Assembly: GCA_963516675.1 (NCBI GenBank)
Contig: CAUQBH010000009.1
Location: 30,345-94,344 of the forward strand
Direction: 5' to 3'
Source: JABCPE02 sp963516675
Lineage (GTDB): Bacteria; Bacteroidota; Bacteroidia; Flavobacteriales; Weeksellaceae
DNA: 64,000 nt
Shown here: piece by piece, positions 60,475 through 64,000 of the stretch
Layout: the number at the start of each line of letters is the position of its first letter
Position numbering within the stretch: position 1 is the stretch's first letter
Notes under the pieces: generated by a model
Database searches by the model: none
What the model was told of the DNA's origin: nothing
Seen by the model: the letters and a program-made list of their open reading frames with translations, nothing else
Translations under genes and position numbers: made by a program

Positions 60475-60482
60475 TATCTTTG
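60475..60482 (+). promoter_or_regulatory. -7 box of cysS
   Basis: TATCTTTG matches TAnnTTTG and ends 21 nt before ATG 60504. The in-frame TTG at 60480 overlaps it and cannot be the start. Confidence 0.6.
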
Positions 60483-60503
60483 TCAGTCTTAATAAAACAT
60501 AAT

Positions 60504-61982
60504 ATGAATCATCAACTAAAAATATTCAATTCCTTAAAAGGAGAAAAAGAAGTTTTTGTGCCTTTGCACGAGAATAATGTGGGAATGTATGTCTGCGGCC
60601 CTACGGTGTACAGCAATGTGCATTTGGGAAATGTGCGTACCTTTATGTCGTTTGATTTTGTGTATCGTACGCTGAAATTCTTGGGCTACAAAGTGCGCTA
60701 TGTCCGTAACATTACCGATGCAGGCCACCTTACCGATGACGGCGATGTGAACAACGACCGTTTCGTAAAACAATCTCGTTTAGAAAAGCTAGAACCTATG
60801 GAAATCGTACAAAAATACACGGTTGATTTCCATAAAGTTTTGGATATATTCAATCTTCTTCCGCCGACTATAGAACCTACTGCGACAGGGCATATATTGG
60901 AACAAATCCAGCTTACAGAAAAACTCTTGAATGATGGTTTTGCCTACGAGAGCAATGGTTCTGTGTATTTCGATGTACTGGAATACAACAAACGCGGACT
61001 CAACTACGGCGAGCTTTCCAATAGAAATATAGAAGAGCTTTTTGCGAACACCCGCGACCTCGATGGACAAGGCGAAAAACGCAATCCTCAGGACTTCGCC
61101 CTATGGAAAAAAGCTTCGCCAGCTCACATTATGCGCTGGGCTTCTCCTTGGGGCGATGGCTTCCCTGGGTGGCACCTTGAATGTACAGTAATGAGCACTA
61201 AATACCTTGGTAATCAGTTTGATATCCACGGAGGTGGTATGGATTTGAAATTCCCTCACCACGAATGCGAAATCGCACAAGGGAAAGCAGGACACGGCGA
61301 AAGCCCAGTTCGCTACTGGATGCACGCTAATATGCTGACAATGAACGGACAACGAATGAGTAAATCGACAGGAAACTACATTTTACCAATGCAGCTTATC
61401 AATGGAGATAATACTTTCTTTGAGAAGGCTTTTGCGCCTGCAGTGATTCGTTTCTGCTTTATGCAAGCCCACTACCGCAGTGTACTTGACATCTCTAATG
61501 AAGCGATGCTCGCTGCCGAAAAAGGCTTTAACAGGCTTATGGAAGCTTTAAAAATTTTAAATGAAATCAATACCGAAATAGAGCATCCTACTGCGCTCCC
61601 TATATCTGAATGGAGAGAAAAGTGCTACAATGCGCTATTGGATGATTTTAATTCGCCTATACTTATCGCTCATCTTTTCGAAGCGGTGAAATGGATTTTC
61701 CAAGTGAAAAACGGAGAAGAAAAAATATCCATCGATGAACTCAACGAATTGAAAACGCTGATGAATGCTTTTGTTTTCGATGTTTTGGGCTTACGAAACG
61801 AAGAGCAAGCGGCAGGAAATAATGACAAACTCGATGGTGTGGTTCAACTCCTTATCAATATGAGAATGGAGGCTCGCGCCAACAAAGACTGGGCGCTTTC
61901 GGACAAAATCCGAGATGAATTATCCGCAATCGGCATCCAGCTAAAAGACGGAAAAGAAGGAACTAGTTATGATTTACTCTAA
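60504..61982 (+). CDS. cysS: Cysteine--tRNA ligase
   Basis: CysRS charges tRNA-Cys. The 492-residue class I synthetase has the zinc Cys in MYVCGPTVYSNVHLGNVRTF (with HLGN for HIGH), the other zinc ligands in GWHLECTVMS and HHECE, and KMSKS as RMSKSTGN. The C-terminal anticodon-binding part is complete. Arginine codons are largely CGN here, unlike the AGA-rich genes earlier in the window, and this continues to the window end. The start is ATG 60504. Confidence 0.97.
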   Translation: MNHQLKIFNSLKGEKEVFVPLHENNVGMYVCGPTVYSNVHLGNVRTFMSFDFVYRTLKFLGYKVRYVRNITDAGHLTDDGDVNNDRFVKQSRLEKLEPMEIVQKYTVDFHKVLDIFNLLPPTIEPTATGHILEQIQLTEKLLNDGFAYESNGSVYFDVLEYNKRGLNYGELSNRNIEELFANTRDLDGQGEKRNPQDFALWKKASPAHIMRWASPWGDGFPGWHLECTVMSTKYLGNQFDIHGGGMDLKFPHHECEIAQGKAGHGESPVRYWMHANMLTMNGQRMSKSTGNYILPMQLINGDNTFFEKAFAPAVIRFCFMQAHYRSVLDISNEAMLAAEKGFNRLMEALKILNEINTEIEHPTALPISEWREKCYNALLDDFNSPILIAHLFEAVKWIFQVKNGEEKISIDELNELKTLMNAFVFDVLGLRNEEQAAGNNDKLDGVVQLLINMRMEARANKDWALSDKIRDELSAIGIQLKDGKEGTSYDLL

Positions 61983-61991
61983 AAACATACC

Positions 61992-62447
61992 ATGAAAAAT
62001 TTATATAACGAAGCAGATAAGAATGAAATACTTAATCGGTTAGAAAATCTGAAAGTAGATGCTGTGCGTGAGTGGGGAAAGATGAACATTGTACAAATGT
62101 TAGCCCACTTGAATGTTTCCATAGAGACTCCTTTAGGGAAAAATTTTCCAAAAAGAATGTTCATTGGTAGGCTCATAGGAAAGTTGATGAAGAAAAAATT
62201 TCTGAATGACCAGCCTATGGCAAAAAATTCGCCTACTGATAAAATGTATATTATTACAGACATCTCTATTGAGGATTTTGAGAAAGAAAAGCAACGAGCA
62301 AAAGAGCTTATCACCCTTTTTTATAACAATGGAAAGGAAAAATGCAGTCAGCACCCCCATTCTTTCTTTGGAGAGCTTACACCTGATGAATGGGGAATTC
62401 TGCAATGGAAACATTTTGACCATCATCTGCGACAATTTGGGGCGTAA
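61992..62447 (+). CDS. DUF1569 (DinB-like) protein
   Basis: A 151-residue soluble protein of the DUF1569 family, a relative of the DinB four-helix fold. Diagnostic parts: GKMNIVQMLAHLNVSIETPLGK and the C-terminal HPHSFFGELTPDEWGILQWKHFDHHLRQFG, which carry the His residues that would bind a metal. The substrate is unknown. It starts 9 bp after cysS, so it may be co-transcribed. It is the second protein of this general fold in the window (the other is the ClbS-like one at 3.1 kb). Confidence 0.85.
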   Translation: MKNLYNEADKNEILNRLENLKVDAVREWGKMNIVQMLAHLNVSIETPLGKNFPKRMFIGRLIGKLMKKKFLNDQPMAKNSPTDKMYIITDISIEDFEKEKQRAKELITLFYNNGKEKCSQHPHSFFGELTPDEWGILQWKHFDHHLRQFGA

Positions 62448-62457
62448 TAAAATATTT

Positions 62458-62480
62458 CAAAGGGCAAAATTTGCCCTTTG
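62458..62480 (+). terminator. Terminator after the DUF1569 gene
   Basis: Perfect 11-bp stem CAAAGGGCAAA with TTTGCCCTTTG and a 1-nt loop (the closing pairs will open), followed by a moderately T-rich tail. It isolates the last two genes from cysS. Confidence 0.7.
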
Positions 62481-62514
62481 ATTTGTATTTTGGAAAAATT
62501 AAAACATTACTAAT

Positions 62515-63447
62515 ATGTCCATAGAGCAAAAAGACAAAGAACAAATGGAACAGTTAATTGCTTCTGAAAAGTATCAACAGATATTAGATCAGCTTTGCGA
62601 TATTATAGATATGGTATTTGAGGAAGAAATGCCGAGCTTTACTGTGCTGAATTACACACATAAAGCACTAAAAGATGCAGGTGTTACTTTGGAGGAAATC
62701 GCCCCAGTGGCATTGGCGGACGATCACTTCTTGAACTTTAGCATTCTCAAGATGGATTATATCAAGAGTGGGAAAACGATGCACTTTAGCAAGGACTTCC
62801 TCATTCGCAATATGATAGAATTTTATTTTCTAAAAACAAATCCCAAAACACTACCTGATTATTTGAAGAAAGCAGGATTAAAAAACTATATGACTCCTCT
62901 AAAAAAATGGTTCACAGAGGCTACTGATACGGAGCTTGTCGCCGCTGTTTCCTCTTCTCTCAAAGAACTCAAGCAGAAAAGGAAAGACGCAGGGCAGACA
63001 AGCTCACAAACGGCTACTCCTGAAGATTGGGAGCGACTCTCGGCGGTATATCCCAAGCTTACCAAGCAGGTACTGAAGGATTTTGATGAATATAATGTGG
63101 TTACCGCAGGCATTCCCTTAGCCGAGATTACCCAAAAGAGCCAAGACTTAGGCGTTACTTTCTCTGAGGAACTCTCTCTGTTCTTCCAACATATAGGGGA
63201 ACTCAGATTGGAAGGGGTAGAAATCCGCTTTACCGACTTATATACCGATACGTTCAATGGCAAAGACTATTTAGTGCTTGGGGAGTTTTGGAAATATGGC
63301 GATGGCGACAAACTGCTCTATGCTCCCGACACTCAAGAAATATTTTGCTTTGCACACGAATATGCCAAGCCCAAGGTCATCAAGCAAGCTGATACTATGA
63401 CCGAATTTGTAGAAAAGAAATTAGTAACTTATTTAAAAAATTATTAG
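62515..63447 (+). CDS. Two-part protein with a SUKH (SMI1/KNR4)-like C-terminal domain
   Basis: A 310-residue soluble protein. The first part (about residues 1-165) is helical, with no family I recognise (MEQLIASEKYQQILDQLCDI). The second part, from about residue 195, has the order of secondary structure and phrases of SUKH proteins: GVTFSEELSLFFQHIGEL, a long loop, then YLVLGEFWKYGDGDKLLYA and FCFAHEYAKPKVIKQADTMTEFVEKKL. SUKH proteins are often immunity factors for polymorphic toxins, but may have other roles. No toxin gene is in the window. No canonical promoter box was found upstream. Confidence 0.6.
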   Translation: MSIEQKDKEQMEQLIASEKYQQILDQLCDIIDMVFEEEMPSFTVLNYTHKALKDAGVTLEEIAPVALADDHFLNFSILKMDYIKSGKTMHFSKDFLIRNMIEFYFLKTNPKTLPDYLKKAGLKNYMTPLKKWFTEATDTELVAAVSSSLKELKQKRKDAGQTSSQTATPEDWERLSAVYPKLTKQVLKDFDEYNVVTAGIPLAEITQKSQDLGVTFSEELSLFFQHIGELRLEGVEIRFTDLYTDTFNGKDYLVLGEFWKYGDGDKLLYAPDTQEIFCFAHEYAKPKVIKQADTMTEFVEKKLVTYLKNY

Positions 63448-63453
63448 GCCATT

Positions 63454-64000
63454 ATGAATATAGAAATATTAGCACCTTATTGCACTACTGTAAAACAGCA
63501 AAAGCTCCTTGAAAAGCTCCGCAAAAAGCTTTCACTCAAAAGTAGTAAAGATCTACAAACAGTTAATGAACTTGTGGAGCGTCTGTTTGTAAGCAAACAA
63601 TACGAAGGCTTATTAGCTTTCTTGCCAGAAGTACTTGCAGTGCCTTTTGCCGCAAATTTTAACCTATGGTACCCCATAGAACACTCTTTAGCGCTCATTG
63701 CCGAAGTGCCTACCATCACCCCAGAACAACGCAAAGCGTGTTTCCTACACTTTAAAAGCGTTACCGAATATAAAGGATTACCTGATTTTCAAGAGATATA
63801 TGATTACTATTTCCAAGATTATTTAGCGCTCTGTTTTGTTAATGATGCTTTGGAAGATATTCAGAAGTGGATAGCAGAGAAAGAAACTTCTTATGAATTT
63901 TCATATCGTATATACTTAATCACAGCTGCTTCACTTGTAAAACTTATCAATGAAGAAGTAGATTACAAAACACTTGAATTTCCCAAGGAGGATCGCCAAC
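63454..64000 (+). CDS. Unidentified protein, cut by window end
   Basis: An open frame from ATG 63454, 6 bp after the SUKH-like gene, running off the window with 182 codons visible. It reads MNIEILAPYCTTVKQQKLLE at the start, is helical and rich in Leu, Tyr, Phe and Glu, and has no signal peptide. I do not recognise the family (a DUF6707-type helical protein is a guess). All five arginine codons I read are CGC or CGT, unlike the AGA preference in most of the window. It is probably co-transcribed with the SUKH-like gene, and may be its partner. Confidence 0.75.
   Translation, partial: MNIEILAPYCTTVKQQKLLEKLRKKLSLKSSKDLQTVNELVERLFVSKQYEGLLAFLPEVLAVPFAANFNLWYPIEHSLALIAEVPTITPEQRKACFLHFKSVTEYKGLPDFQEIYDYYFQDYLALCFVNDALEDIQKWIAEKETSYEFSYRIYLITAASLVKLINEEVDYKTLEFPKEDRQ

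Noticed and set aside
1..64000. tRNA, rRNA, tmRNA, CRISPR, IS element or prophage
   Set aside because: No T-arm-like sequences in intergenic spaces, no regularly spaced repeats and no transposase or integrase frames were seen. A tRNAscan or Infernal search would settle small RNAs.

Overview
The window is an ordinary-looking stretch of chromosome from a low-GC member of the Bacteroidota, most likely class Flavobacteriia and the Weeksellaceae/Chryseobacterium-Riemerella group. The pointers are the flavobacterial -7 promoter box TAnnTTTG in front of many genes, few Shine-Dalgarno sequences, AGA as the common arginine codon, the gliding gene gldH beside ricT and a class A penicillin-binding protein, a DUF3078 outer-membrane protein, a TonB-dependent receptor with a carboxypeptidase-like N-domain, and the rsfS-ftsH-LUD-cdsA-psd order. 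I cannot name the species. No tRNA, rRNA, CRISPR array, insertion sequence or phage was found.

Layout. 1-3.6 kb: the 5' part of rpoB (minus) divergent from trigger factor, then a ClbS/DfsB-like protein. 3.6-11.2 kb (minus): a secreted metzincin-like protein, dprA-mnmA, two small envelope genes, coaX and an M1 aminopeptidase. 11.3-23.6 kb: a folate pair (pabB and a pabC-like lyase), a lipoprotein, tadA, a polytopic membrane protein, a TetR-TolC-adaptor-RND efflux operon, an LptF/G permease and birA. 23.7-28.4 kb: rsfS, ftsH, a LUD protein, cdsA and psd. 28.5-36.2 kb (minus): nrnA, a lipoprotein, lepA, an ECF sigma/anti-sigma/His-rich periplasmic protein operon, rpmH, DUF3078 and two tandem TonB-C-like paralogues. 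36.4-44.3 kb: prfA, then (minus) a bactofilin-M23 peptidase pair, LemA and two TPM proteins, an O-methyltransferase, an NlpC/P60 peptidase, waaA and an OmpA-like lipoprotein. 44.4-52.1 kb: tilS, a frameshifted CPBP protease gene, and a secreted EEP nuclease divergent from a TonB-dependent receptor/DUF5689 lipoprotein pair. 52.1-60.4 kb (minus): aldehyde dehydrogenase, folE, PBP1A, gldH, ricT, tex. 60.5-64 kb: cysS, DUF1569, a SUKH-like protein and an unidentified gene cut by the window end.

Much of the content is housekeeping: translation and RNA modification (tig, mnmA, tadA, tilS, rsfS, lepA, prfA, cysS, rpmH), cofactors (coaX, pab genes, folE, birA), phosphatidylethanolamine synthesis (cdsA, psd), LPS core (waaA) and wall or shape (PBP1A, NlpC/P60, M23, bactofilin).

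The most informative irregularities are: (1) a decayed second copy of the coaX 3' end just past a lipoprotein gene, implying that gene arrived by a duplication or recombination event; (2) a sigma/anti-sigma/His-rich sensor operon laid out like the Cnr metal-sensing system; (3) an EEP nuclease/TonB receptor/DUF5689 locus that looks like a nucleic-acid scavenging module; (4) several genes whose promoter box sits only 4-8 nt from the start codon, implying leaderless mRNAs; (5) rpoB without the usual rplJL upstream; (6) a disrupted CPBP protease; and (7) a shift in arginine codon use from about cysS to the window end, where a SUKH-type immunity-like protein sits.
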